From Nocardia caishijiensis NBRC 108228 (GTDB taxonomy: Bacteria; Actinomycetota; Actinomycetes; Mycobacteriales; Mycobacteriaceae): a stretch of DNA of 64,000 nucleotides. Position 1 is the first letter of the stretch; the number at the start of each line of letters is the position of its first letter. The notes below the pieces were generated by a model that was not told where the DNA came from, searched no databases, and saw only the letters and a program-made list of their open reading frames with translations. Both the position numbers and the translations under genes were made by a program. The stretch is from NCBI RefSeq assembly GCF_001612825.1, contig NZ_BDBE01000040.1, positions 166,122 through 230,121 of the forward strand, written 5' to 3'. Positions 50,669-59,653 of this stretch are shown one piece after another.

Positions 50669-52708
50669 GTGCACACGGTCGAGTCGTTCCCGTACGAGGT
50701 GCGGGTCACCGAGAACGTTTTCATCCCGATGCGCGACGGCGCGCGACTGGCGGCCCGCATCTGGCGGCCGGTCACCGAGGAACCGTTGCCCGCGGTGTTC
50801 GAGTACATCCCCTATCGCAAGCGGGACCTGACCCGCGGCCGTGACGCACTGAACCACCCCTACCTGGCGGGCCACGGGTATGTGTCGGTGCGGGTGGATC
50901 TACGCGGCAGCGGCGACTCCGACGGCGTGCTCCACGACGAGTACCTGCGAGCCGAGCACGACGACGCCTGCGACGTCATCGCGTGGCTGGCCGAACAACC
51001 CTGGTGCGACGGCAATGTCGGCATGATGGGCATCTCGTGGGGCGGATTCAACAGCCTGCAGGTCGCCGCGCGTCGGCCACCGGCGCTCAAGGCCGTCATC
51101 AGCGCGTCGGCGACCGAGGACCTCTACGTCGACAACATGCACTACATGGGTGGCTGCCTGCTGTCGGACAACTTGTCCGAGGCGACGGTGATGTTCGCGT
51201 TCAACAGTCTCCCGCCCGACCCCGCCATCGTCGGCGACCGGTGGCGGGAGATGTGGCACGAACGCCTGTCGGGCAGCGGCCTGTGGATCGAGCCGTGGCT
51301 GGAACACCAACGCCGCGACGACTATTGGAAGCGTGCCTCGGTGAACGAGGACTACAGCGCGGTGCGGTGCCCGGTGCTCGCCGTCGGCGGCTGGGCCGAC
51401 GGGTACACCAACGCGATCTTCCGCCTGCTCGAGCATCTCGACGTGCCGCGTCTCGGGTTGATCGGCCCCTGGGGCCACAAGTACCCGCACCTTGGCGTGC
51501 CAGGTCCCGCGATCGGATTCCTGCAGGAGACGGTGCGGTGGTGGGATCACTGGCTCAAGGGTCGTGACACCGCGATCATGGACGAACCGATGTTGCGGGT
51601 GTGGTTGCAGGACAGCGTTTCCCCGCATCCGTCCTACGAGGACCGCCCCGGCCGCTGGGTGGGTGAACCGAGCTGGCCGTCGGCGAACATCCAGCCGCGC
51701 CGGTTCGGCCTCGGTCGCTATTCGCTGACCGAGGAGTCCGCACCGGCACACACCCTGCACGTGCAGTCGCCGTTGAGCGTCGGCATGTTCGCGGGCAAGT
51801 GGGCGTCCTATGCCGCGACCCCCGACCTGCCGTCGGACCAGCGCGACGAGGACGGCGGCTCGCTGGTTTTCGAGACCGAGGCACTCGAGCAACCGTGCGA
51901 GATCCTCGGCCTACCCACGCTCGACCTCGAGGTCTCCGCCGATCGTCCGAACGCGATGCTGGCCGCCAGACTGTCGGATGTGGCACCCAACGGCGAGGCG
52001 ACCCGGGTGACCTACGGTCTGCTCAACCTCACCCACCGGGACGGCAGCGCCGAACCACAGCCGCTCGAACCGGGCCGTACCTACCGGGTGCGGTTGCCGC
52101 TCAACGGGATCGCGCACTCCTTCCCGCCGGGCCACCGGATCCGACTGTCGGTGTCGTCGTCGTACTGGCCGCTGGCGTGGCCGTCCCCGGAACCGGTGAT
52201 GCTCGCCGTCCACACCGGCGCGAGCACGCTGACCCTGCCGGAACGGGCACCGCGCCCGGAGGACGCCGCCCTTCGCCCCTTCGGCGAACCGGAGACCGCG
52301 CCACCCGCGCCCACGACGCAGGTCGAACCGGGACAACACCATTGGAAGGTCGAACGCGACCTGGCCAGCGGGGTGTCCACCCTGGAGATCGAGAACGACC
52401 AGGGCACGATGGTGCTCGACGACACCGGTACCTCGGTGCGCCGCGCCACCACGGAATGGTTCAGCTTCCAGGACAACGACGTCACCTCGGTGCGTGGCCA
52501 GACCCGAACGGTGCGCCGCCTCGAACGCGACGACTGGCGGACCGAGGTGGTCACCGACACCGTATTGCGCTGCACCGCCGAGGAGTTCGTCATCGACGCC
52601 CAGCTCGACGCCTACGAACTGGAGGACTCCCCCGCCGACCCGCGCACGCTGCGCAACCGGGTGTACTCACAGAACTGGCACCGCCGGATCCCCCGCGACC
52701 TCGTCTGA
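50669..52708 (+). CDS. CocE/NonD-family hydrolase (X-Pro dipeptidyl-peptidase S15 type)
   Basis: 679 residues. Catalytic domain with Ser123 in GISWGG, Asp244 in GGWADGYTN and His270 in GPWGHKYPH. The jelly-roll C-terminal domain (about 325-560) carries RVTYGLLNLTHRDGS and HSFPPGHRIRLSVSSSYWPL. The last 120 or so residues form an extra beta-rich domain that only some members have. Members cleave esters or acyl-peptides. The GTG start 50669 abuts the preceding stop, with GAGGAGG eight bases before it. It might release, hydrolyse or activate the ATP-grasp product. Confidence 0.88.
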   Translation: MHTVESFPYEVRVTENVFIPMRDGARLAARIWRPVTEEPLPAVFEYIPYRKRDLTRGRDALNHPYLAGHGYVSVRVDLRGSGDSDGVLHDEYLRAEHDDACDVIAWLAEQPWCDGNVGMMGISWGGFNSLQVAARRPPALKAVISASATEDLYVDNMHYMGGCLLSDNLSEATVMFAFNSLPPDPAIVGDRWREMWHERLSGSGLWIEPWLEHQRRDDYWKRASVNEDYSAVRCPVLAVGGWADGYTNAIFRLLEHLDVPRLGLIGPWGHKYPHLGVPGPAIGFLQETVRWWDHWLKGRDTAIMDEPMLRVWLQDSVSPHPSYEDRPGRWVGEPSWPSANIQPRRFGLGRYSLTEESAPAHTLHVQSPLSVGMFAGKWASYAATPDLPSDQRDEDGGSLVFETEALEQPCEILGLPTLDLEVSADRPNAMLAARLSDVAPNGEATRVTYGLLNLTHRDGSAEPQPLEPGRTYRVRLPLNGIAHSFPPGHRIRLSVSSSYWPLAWPSPEPVMLAVHTGASTLTLPERAPRPEDAALRPFGEPETAPPAPTTQVEPGQHHWKVERDLASGVSTLEIENDQGTMVLDDTGTSVRRATTEWFSFQDNDVTSVRGQTRTVRRLERDDWRTEVVTDTVLRCTAEEFVIDAQLDAYELEDSPADPRTLRNRVYSQNWHRRIPRDLV

Positions 52709-52714
52709 GCCCCT

Positions 52715-53176
52715 TCAGTCCAGGCAGAACTCGTTGCCCTCGGGATCGGCCAGCACGATGAACCCGGCGCTCATGGGCGGTTCGGGCTCGAAACGCCGCA
52801 GGCGGGTGGCGCCGAGGGCGACGAGGCGCTCGCATTCGGCTTCCAGGGCGGACATGCGCTGCTCGCCCTGGAGGCCGGGTGCCGCCCGCACATCGAGGTG
52901 GACACGGTTCTTGGCGACCTTGTCCTCGGGCACCCGCTGGAAGAACACGCGCGGGCCCTGCCCGGCGGGGTCCTCGATCGCCGATCGCGCATCGCGTTCC
53001 TCGGCAGGCACGCCGATCCGGGTGAGGAATTCGTCCCACGCGGCGAGCGGATCGGCACCGTCGGACAGTTCGACACCGGGCGGGCCGGGGTGCACGTAAC
53101 CGAGCACCTCACGCCAGAAGATCGACAGTGCTCGGGGGTCGTGCGCGTCGAAGGTGATCTGCACGTGGCGACTCAT
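52715..53176 (-). CDS. VOC-family (glyoxalase-like) protein
   Basis: 153 residues, two beta-alpha-beta modules with VQITFDAHDPRALSIFWREV and FIVLADPEGNEFCLD, the usual VOC start and end. Start ATG 53176 is chosen since GGAGG lies seven bases upstream, while ATG 53182 is too close to it. ATG overlaps the stop of the carboxylate-amine ligase as ATGA, so the pair is translationally coupled. Metal residues are not all clear, so function may be binding or isomerisation. Confidence 0.82.
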   Translation of the reverse strand: MSRHVQITFDAHDPRALSIFWREVLGYVHPGPPGVELSDGADPLAAWDEFLTRIGVPAEERDARSAIEDPAGQGPRVFFQRVPEDKVAKNRVHLDVRAAPGLQGEQRMSALEAECERLVALGATRLRRFEPEPPMSAGFIVLADPEGNEFCLD

Positions 53177-54282
53177 GGACATCCCTCCAGGGTGGCGTTC
53201 GCCGATTCCGCGACCACATCGGCGATCTCGTCTCGTGAGCGTAGTGCGCGCAGCTGACGCCGAGCGCCGTTGCCGCGCTCGGCCAGGGCCGCGACAGCTC
53301 CGGTGACGAACTCCAGATCGCCCGTCGCGCGCAACGCGGGCCCGATGCGATCGATGAGCTCGGCGAGCAGTTCGCGATGCGGCAGCACCCGGCCTTCGAT
53401 CGGATCGAGCCCGTCACCGTCGAAACCGGAGTGCGCGGCGTTCCAGTAGGCCGCACGCAGCACCTCGCTCGGGACCGCCGTCGCCGGTTCGCCCCGGGAG
53501 ATCGCGTCGAGCCCGGTGCCGACGATCCCCCGGATCAGCCCGGCGAGCAGCGCCGATTCCTCGGCGGTGGCTGGCACGTCGCTCACCCGGATCTCCACGG
53601 TGGGAAAGGATTCCGACGGGCGGATGTCCCAGTACACCATCTTGTTGTCGAGGATGCTTCCGCTGGCGAGCATCATGGCCACGATCGCCTCGTACTCGTC
53701 CAGCGAGGAGAAGTACGGCGGTGGGCCCGCGCTCGGCCACCGCCGCCACAGAATGCTGCGCCAGCTGGCGTACCCCGTCTCGCGACCACGGTAGATCGCC
53801 GAGTTCGCCGTGAGCGCGAGCAGGACCGGCAGCCACGGACGCACATGGTTGCTCACCTGCACCGCCGTCTCCCGGTCGGGGACCGCGACGTGCACGTGGC
53901 ATCCGCACAGTCCCTGCTCCTGGGCGATCATGCCGAAGGTGCGGGCGATGCGCTGATAACGCGGTGTGTCGGTGACCGGGTACCCCTCGGGAACCGTCGG
54001 TGGCACGGCGACCGCGAGCAGGCGGGCGTCGTGCTCCGCGGCGCACTCGGCGACCCGTCGACGTGCGGTGCGCAGTTCGGTGAGCAGTTCCCCGATGTCG
54101 GTGTGCACGCCGGTGCTGGTCTCCACCTGACAGCTGGTCAGTTCGAGTTGCAGGTCGATGCCTGATTTCTCGGCCGTCGCGGCGACGTCGGTGTTCTTCG
54201 GTGCGGGTGCGCCGGTCGCCGGGTCGGTGAGCAGGAACTCCTCTTCGACTCCGACGGTCGGTATCTGTTCGGACCTGGCCAC
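53173..54282 (-). CDS. Carboxylate-amine ligase, glutamate-cysteine ligase type 2 family
   Basis: 369 residues from GTG 54282, chosen because GGAGGAGG precedes it. IPTVGVEEEFLLTDPATG is the diagnostic GCS2 opening (Glu ligands for Mg). CGCHVHVAVPDRETA, NSAIYRGRETGYASWRSILW and VEIRVSDVPATAEESALLA complete the YbdK/EgtA-like family. It forms a gamma-glutamyl or other amide bond with ATP. EgtA for ergothioneine is one possibility, but egtBCDE genes do not adjoin. Followed by the VOC gene in overlap. Confidence 0.85.
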   Translation of the reverse strand: MARSEQIPTVGVEEEFLLTDPATGAPAPKNTDVAATAEKSGIDLQLELTSCQVETSTGVHTDIGELLTELRTARRRVAECAAEHDARLLAVAVPPTVPEGYPVTDTPRYQRIARTFGMIAQEQGLCGCHVHVAVPDRETAVQVSNHVRPWLPVLLALTANSAIYRGRETGYASWRSILWRRWPSAGPPPYFSSLDEYEAIVAMMLASGSILDNKMVYWDIRPSESFPTVEIRVSDVPATAEESALLAGLIRGIVGTGLDAISRGEPATAVPSEVLRAAYWNAAHSGFDGDGLDPIEGRVLPHRELLAELIDRIGPALRATGDLEFVTGAVAALAERGNGARRQLRALRSRDEIADVVAESANATLEGCP

Positions 54283-54393
54283 GGCGATCCTCCTCCACCG
54301 GCGTGAACGAGCGTGCTGGGACGGTACCCGCAGGTGAGTGCGCCAAACAACAGACACTTTGTGCACTAACTGTTCATGGGCTAACCTGGCTGC

Positions 54394-54855
54394 GTGACCG
54401 ACTTCGACGACCCACTGCGGCTGGATCGGCAGGTGTGTTTCGCCCTTGCCGTGGCCAACCGTTCGGTCCTGGCCGTGTACCGCCCACTGCTCGAGCCGAT
54501 GGGCCTGACCCATCCGCAATACCTGGTGATGCTTGCCCTGTGGGGCGAGACGCCGATGTCGGTCAAAGCCGTCGCCGACGCCGTCCAGCTCGACTCGGCC
54601 ACGCTGTCACCGCTGCTCAAACGACTCGAGTCGGCCGGACTCATCACCCGCCGCCGCGACCCGAACAACGAACGCACCCTGCTGATCGACCTCACCGCGG
54701 CCGGGCGCGCACTGCGCGCCGAGGCCGAACGCATCCCGCCCGCGGTGGTGGAACGACTCGGCGTGAGCCTGGCCGAACTGGAAGAACTGCGCGACGTGCT
54801 CGGCCGGGTGAACACCGCCGCACGCCGCGCCGAGGAATCGAGGCAGAACCGATGA
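54394..54855 (+). CDS. OhrR-like MarR-family regulator
   Basis: 153 residues. LDRQVCFALAVANRSVLAVY puts a cysteine at position 15, the redox-sensing position of OhrR proteins; YRPLLEPMGLTHPQYLVMLA is also typical. Recognition helix SATLSPLLKRLESAGLITRR. Such repressors are released by organic hydroperoxides. No ohr peroxidase gene is adjacent. GTG 54394 is the start. The stop overlaps the next gene's ATG (ATGA), so DUF5313 is co-expressed. Confidence 0.85.
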   Translation: MTDFDDPLRLDRQVCFALAVANRSVLAVYRPLLEPMGLTHPQYLVMLALWGETPMSVKAVADAVQLDSATLSPLLKRLESAGLITRRRDPNNERTLLIDLTAAGRALRAEAERIPPAVVERLGVSLAELEELRDVLGRVNTAARRAEESRQNR

Positions 54856-55220
54856 CCACCCCGAACCTCTGGCAGCGCCTGCGCTACATCGGCGGCGCCA
54901 CCCTGCCACCAACGATGGCGGACTGGGTACTGGCCGATCTCACCGGCCCCGGCGCCACCCGGCGCTATCTGCTGCGCATCCTGGTTCCCGTCCTGCCGCT
55001 GCTGTGCCTGTTCCTGTTGACCCCCGGGCCGCTGTGGATCGGGTTGTCGATGATGGCGCTGCTGTATCTGCCGCTGATCTACTTCACCGTCGCGCTGGTG
55101 TACGTCTACCGCAGGCACCGGCTGGTCAGCCACGGGTTCGACCCCGAACTCGCCTTCGCCGCGCAACGTCGTCGCGCCGATGTCGACCGGGCAGCCTACG
55201 AGCAGCGCCACCGTCGATGA
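54852..55220 (+). CDS. DUF5313 membrane protein
   Basis: 122 residues. LWQRLRYIGGATLPPTMADW is the typical start of DUF5313 and is followed by two membrane helices (about 44-63 and 67-90) and a basic C-terminus (QRRRADVDRAAYEQRHRR). Family common in mycolic-acid actinomycetes, function unknown. Translationally coupled to the OhrR-like gene; could be an oxidative-stress or envelope protein. Confidence 0.8.
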   Translation: MTTPNLWQRLRYIGGATLPPTMADWVLADLTGPGATRRYLLRILVPVLPLLCLFLLTPGPLWIGLSMMALLYLPLIYFTVALVYVYRRHRLVSHGFDPELAFAAQRRRADVDRAAYEQRHRR

Positions 55221-55253
55221 ATCACGGTGCGGCCGTAGGGTTACCGCATCCGG

Positions 55254-55574
55254 CTACTTCGGGACCAGCGCGCCCGTGAGATCAGCCTCCTTGATGGGCG
55301 TGTCCGGGTTGGCCTGGGCACTGCACATCAAATCGATCGCGCCGATCGACAGGTCGACGGTGTTCTGATCGATCTGCGCGTCCTCGCCGCGTTCCTGTTC
55401 GAGGAACTTGGTGACGGTGGTGCGCTTGTTCTCCGTGTCCTGCCCGGTGAATTCACTGCACGGGGTGTCCCCACCCTTGTTGACCGCCTTCTCCACCTCG
55501 CCGCATCCTGCGGCCAGCACACCGAGCGCGGCCGCGGCGAGCGCGGTGGCGCAGGCCTTCCTCCGTAGCGTCAT
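55254..55574 (-). CDS. HdeA-like small lipoprotein
   Basis: 106 residues. Lipobox LAAGC (Cys near 24) after a signal peptide. The mature part has two cysteines (DTPCSEFTGQD and SIGAIDLMCSAQ) and the layout of HdeA-like acid-stress chaperone domains in mycobacteria. The relation is weak in sequence but clear in Cys spacing. GAAGAAAGG precedes ATG 55574. It is convergent with the DUF5313 gene. Likely anchored in the outer face of the membrane. Confidence 0.65.
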   Translation of the reverse strand: MTLRRKACATALAAAALGVLAAGCGEVEKAVNKGGDTPCSEFTGQDTENKRTTVTKFLEQERGEDAQIDQNTVDLSIGAIDLMCSAQANPDTPIKEADLTGALVPK

Positions 55575-55813
55575 CGTTCGCCTTTCTTCGCGATCGGCCC
55601 GGCGATCCGGGCCTCGTTGCCCGCTTTACCCGAATTCGGCCGGTCGAATACGACGGCGGCTCGCCCGGCGCGCGTGACGGCCGGTGTGTCGGCGCGGGTG
55701 CGACAATCGGCGGAGAGTTCCGCCTGTACACAGTTCCATTCGGACGGCCTTCCGTTGACCCGGGTCACGGTCGGCCCGCGAGGCGCTCGCCTCGCCGCGG
55801 AGAGGATCGACCG

Positions 55814-57292
55814 ATGCATGAGGGTGGCGCGACAACCAACCAGCCGGACCTGCCGGACGGCGAATCCGCGAACAACGGGCAGGTCGTCCGGATCGCGTCG
55901 GTAGCGGCGCTCGGCGGTTTGCTGTTCGGCTACGACAGTGCCGTGATCAACGGCGCGGTCGCCGCGATCCAGGACGAATTCGACGTCGCCGACGCCGCGC
56001 TCGGCTTCGCCGTCGCCTCGGCGCTGCTCGGCGCGGCGGCCGGTGCCATGACGGCGGGGCGCATCGCCGACCGCATCGGGCGTATCAAGGTCATGAAGAT
56101 CGCCGCCCTGCTGTTCCTGATCAGCGCGATCGGCACGGCCTTCGCCCCCGACCTGTGGGTGCTGGTGCTCGGTCGCGTCGTCGGCGGGCTCGGCGTCGGC
56201 GTGGCCTCGGTGATCGCGCCCGCCTACATCGCCGAGACCTCGCCCGCCCACATCCGAGGTCGGCTCGGCTCGTTGCAACAGCTCGCCATCGTGCTCGGCA
56301 TCTTCCTGTCGCTGCTGGTCGATTACGTCCTGGCGCACCTGGCGGGCGGGGCCGGTGAGCAATTGTGGTTCGGACTCGAGGCCTGGCGGTGGATGTTCCT
56401 GTCGATGGCGGTGCCCGCGGTGGTCTACGGCCTGCTCGCCTCGACCATCCCCGAGTCACCGCGCTTCCTCGTCGCCACCCACCGGCTCCCCGAAGCACGC
56501 AGCGTCCTGTCGACGCTGTTCGGCGAGCGCAACCTCGAGGTCACGATCGGACGCATCGAGCACAGCCTCGAGGGCGAGACCAAGCCGTCGTGGCGCGACC
56601 TGCGCAACCCCGCGGGCAAGATCTACCCGATCGTCTGGATCGGCCTGATGCTCTCGGTGTTCCAGCAGGCCGTCGGCATCAATGTGATCTTCTACTACTC
56701 GAACGTGCTGTGGGAGGCGGTCGGCTTCGAGGAGTCCAGCTCGTTCCAGATCAGCGTGTTCACCTCGGTGGTCAACATCGTCACAACCATCGTGGCGATC
56801 ATGCTGGTCGACAAGGTGGGACGCAGGCCGCTGCTGCTCACCGGTTCCATCGGTATGACGATCACCCTGGCCACCATGGCGGTGTGCTTCGGGACCGCAC
56901 CCCAGGTGCTCAACTCCGAGGGCGTGCTCGAACCCCATCTGACCGGTGCGCCCGGCGTGTTGGCGCTCGTCGCGGCCAACCTGTTCGTGGTGTTCTTCGG
57001 TATGAGCTGGGGTCCGGTGGTGTGGGTGCTGCTGGGTGAGATGTTCCCCAATCGCATTCGCGGCGCTGCGCTCTCGCTCGCCGCGGCCGGTCAGTGGGCG
57101 GCCAACTGGGCGATCACGGTGAGCTTCCCCAGCCTCAAGACGTTCTCTCTCGGCTTCGCCTACGGCATGTACGCGGTCTTCGCCCTGCTGTCGCTGCTGT
57201 TCGTCGCGAGATTCGTGCCCGAGACCAAGGGCAAATCGCTCGAGGACATGGACGAGGCCACCGGCTACCAACATCCAACCGCGACCGCCTGA
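55814..57292 (+). CDS. Sugar porter family MFS transporter
   Basis: 492 residues, 12 helices. Signatures GGLLFGYDSAVINGAVAAIQ, then GRIADRIGRIKVM, RVVGGLGVGVASVIAPAYIA, FQQAVGINVIFYYSNVLWEA, MLVDKVGRRPLLL and the end motif VPETKGKSLEDMD. Imports a hexose or disaccharide by proton symport. The downstream GH65 phosphorylase and beta-phosphoglucomutase mark it as a disaccharide importer. ATG 55814 follows GGAGAGG. 33 bases to the next gene. Confidence 0.92.
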   Translation: MHEGGATTNQPDLPDGESANNGQVVRIASVAALGGLLFGYDSAVINGAVAAIQDEFDVADAALGFAVASALLGAAAGAMTAGRIADRIGRIKVMKIAALLFLISAIGTAFAPDLWVLVLGRVVGGLGVGVASVIAPAYIAETSPAHIRGRLGSLQQLAIVLGIFLSLLVDYVLAHLAGGAGEQLWFGLEAWRWMFLSMAVPAVVYGLLASTIPESPRFLVATHRLPEARSVLSTLFGERNLEVTIGRIEHSLEGETKPSWRDLRNPAGKIYPIVWIGLMLSVFQQAVGINVIFYYSNVLWEAVGFEESSSFQISVFTSVVNIVTTIVAIMLVDKVGRRPLLLTGSIGMTITLATMAVCFGTAPQVLNSEGVLEPHLTGAPGVLALVAANLFVVFFGMSWGPVVWVLLGEMFPNRIRGAALSLAAAGQWAANWAITVSFPSLKTFSLGFAYGMYAVFALLSLLFVARFVPETKGKSLEDMDEATGYQHPTATA

Positions 57293-57325
57293 TCCACCCC
57301 TTCGATCAGCTCCCGGAGTGCCGCC

Positions 57326-59653
57326 ATGAACCCGTGGACCGTAGTCGAGAACGAGTGGGATCCGCACCGCGCCAATTACTTCGAGACCCTCTTCACCGTC
57401 GGCAACGGCCGCCTCGGCACCAGGGGTTCGCTCGAGGAACGGCATACCGGCTCGCTGCCCGGCACCTTTCTGGCCGGGGTCTACGACGCCTTCGACGCCC
57501 CGGTCGTCGACCTGGTGAACGCGCCGGACTGGCTGGTCACCGAGGTCTTCGCCGACGGGACCCGGCTCGACACCGAATCGGCGACAGTGCTCGGCCATCG
57601 CCGCGAGCTCGACCTGCGCCGGGGCGTCCTCGCGCGCGAGACCAAATTCGCCCTGCCCGACGGTGCGAGATTCGTGCTGCGCACCGAACGGTTCGCGAGT
57701 ATGGCCGATCGCGATCTGTGTTGCCTGCGGGTCCGGGTGACCGCCCTCGATCGCACCGCCTCGGTGACGATCCGGAGCGGCATCGACGGGCACCGACGCA
57801 ACCTCGAGCGACTGCCCGCCTACCCCGAGGGCACCGAGTTCGGGTACGACCGCAAGTGGGACAAGTGGGCACTGTCCACGCACTTGCGTTCCACCGGAAC
57901 AGGATTCGTCGACGGCGTGGGAACGCTCGAGTGCCGAACGATCGACAGCGGTATCGATCTGGCCTACGCACTGCGCGTCGAGCTGTCCGGGATTCCCGAG
58001 CGCCGGGTCGAGCAGCGCGGGCACGAATCGATCACGGTCGAATCGGAGTTCGCCCTCGCGCCGGGCGAGACCGTCGGGGTCGACAAGTTCGTCGGCATCG
58101 CCACCAGTCGCGACCCGAAAGCCGGTGCCGCGCCCGCCGATCGGGCTCGAGCGACCGTGGCACGGGTCGCGGATCTGAAACAGGCGAGTGCGGCGAACGC
58201 GGCCGCGTGGCAGCGATTGTGGTCGGCGTCGGACTGCGAGGTAGTCGGCGACGACCGCGTCGCCCAGGCGTTGCGCTTCGCCGTCTATCACCTGCTGATC
58301 GCCGCCGACCCCGACGACCCGACGGTGAGCATCGGCGCCAAATCCCTGTCCGGCGAGGGGTATCGCGGCCACGTCTTCTGGGACACCGAGGTGATGCTGC
58401 TGCCGTTCTACCTGTTCACTCAGCCGCGCGCGGCCCGTGCGCTGCTCGGCTACCGGCACCACACGTTGCCCGGCGCGCGCGAGGTCGCCGCCGACAACGG
58501 TGCCCCGGGGGCACGCTTCCCGTGGGAGTCGGCGGACACGGGCCGCGAGGAGTGTCCGCAGTACACCAGTGACGGCTCGGGTCGCTTCTACACCAGGGAA
58601 GAGGAGCTGCACGTCACCGCCGATGTCGCCTACGCCGTCATGCGCTATGCCGAGGTCACCGGCGACGACGCCTACCTGTTCACCGAGGGCGCGCCGATCC
58701 TGTTCGACACCGCCCGCTACTGGGTGCGGCGGTGCGAACCCGAGGGCGCGGCGCTGGTGTTGCGCACCGTGATGGGGCCCGACGAATTCCATTCCCACGT
58801 CGACAACAACGCCTACACCAACCGGCTGGTGCGCTGGCATCTGGAACAGGCCGCGGCGGTCCATCATCGGATGGCCACCGAACAGCCGGAACTGCTCGCC
58901 GCCCACAGTGAATCGCTGGCACTGTCGGCCACCGAAGCCGAACAGTGGCTGGACGCGGCCCGACGCCTCCGCGTGCCCGTCGACCCCGACTGCGGGCTGA
59001 TCGAACAATTCGACGGCTACTTCGACCGCACCGTCGTCCCCATCACCGAATGGGACGACAACGGCATGCCCCGATTCCCGGCAGGCCGCGACCACCTCAC
59101 CTGCGAGGACACCTCCCTGGTCAAACAGCCCGACGTGGTGATGCTCCTGCATCTGCTGCCGGAGGAGTACTCACTCGACACACGCAGGCAGAACTACGCG
59201 TTCTACGAGGCGCGAACCCTGCACAAATCCTCACTGAGCCCGTCGATCCACGCCATCGTCGGCCTCCAGGTGGGTGAAGCGGACGCCGCCGAAAGATACT
59301 TCGCCCGTTCGGCATTCGTCGATCTCGACGACAACCAGGGCAACACCGAGGACGGCATCCACATCGCGGCGGCCGCGGGCACTTGGCAGGCCGCCACGCA
59401 CGGCTTCGGCGGTTTCCAGGCCACCCGCGCGGGGCTGCGGTTCTCCCCCGTGTTGCCGTCGTCGTGGGAGCGGCTGCGCTTCTCGGTGTGCTGGCGCGGA
59501 CGCAGGGTGCGCGTCGACCTCGGCCACCAGGATGCCCGGTTCGAGTTGATCGGCGACGGTCCCGCCGAGACCATCACCGTGTGGGGCGACCCGGTGCGGG
59601 TGCCGCCGAATGAGATCGTCGAGGTACGCGCGCCGCAGAGCGTCGTCTCATGA
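57326..59653 (+). CDS. Glycoside hydrolase family 65 (disaccharide phosphorylase)
   Basis: 775 residues. The (alpha/alpha)6 barrel holds the general-acid Glu in TVMGPDEFHSHVDNNAYTN, the phosphate/substrate region in GYRGHVFWDTEVMLLPFY and the later block LVKQPDVVMLLHLLPEEYSL. GH65 enzymes phosphorolyse maltose, trehalose, kojibiose or nigerose to glucose plus beta-glucose-1-phosphate, or hydrolyse them. The adjacent beta-phosphoglucomutase overlaps its end (ATGA) and fits a phosphorylase that releases beta-G1P. Linkage specificity cannot be read from sequence. Confidence 0.92.
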   Translation: MNPWTVVENEWDPHRANYFETLFTVGNGRLGTRGSLEERHTGSLPGTFLAGVYDAFDAPVVDLVNAPDWLVTEVFADGTRLDTESATVLGHRRELDLRRGVLARETKFALPDGARFVLRTERFASMADRDLCCLRVRVTALDRTASVTIRSGIDGHRRNLERLPAYPEGTEFGYDRKWDKWALSTHLRSTGTGFVDGVGTLECRTIDSGIDLAYALRVELSGIPERRVEQRGHESITVESEFALAPGETVGVDKFVGIATSRDPKAGAAPADRARATVARVADLKQASAANAAAWQRLWSASDCEVVGDDRVAQALRFAVYHLLIAADPDDPTVSIGAKSLSGEGYRGHVFWDTEVMLLPFYLFTQPRAARALLGYRHHTLPGAREVAADNGAPGARFPWESADTGREECPQYTSDGSGRFYTREEELHVTADVAYAVMRYAEVTGDDAYLFTEGAPILFDTARYWVRRCEPEGAALVLRTVMGPDEFHSHVDNNAYTNRLVRWHLEQAAAVHHRMATEQPELLAAHSESLALSATEAEQWLDAARRLRVPVDPDCGLIEQFDGYFDRTVVPITEWDDNGMPRFPAGRDHLTCEDTSLVKQPDVVMLLHLLPEEYSLDTRRQNYAFYEARTLHKSSLSPSIHAIVGLQVGEADAAERYFARSAFVDLDDNQGNTEDGIHIAAAAGTWQAATHGFGGFQATRAGLRFSPVLPSSWERLRFSVCWRGRRVRVDLGHQDARFELIGDGPAETITVWGDPVRVPPNEIVEVRAPQSVVS

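Noticed and set aside
47359..50844. 1161-codon open frame on the plus strand
   Set aside because: It runs antisense to the sugar dehydrogenase and out of frame through the ATP-grasp gene. Its Arg/Gly/His-rich composition is that of a shadow frame.
54340..54393. OhrR box before the OhrR-like gene
   Set aside because: AACAG and CTGTT occur here but 15 bases apart with no symmetrical core, unlike the compact OhrR operator. Not strong enough to list.
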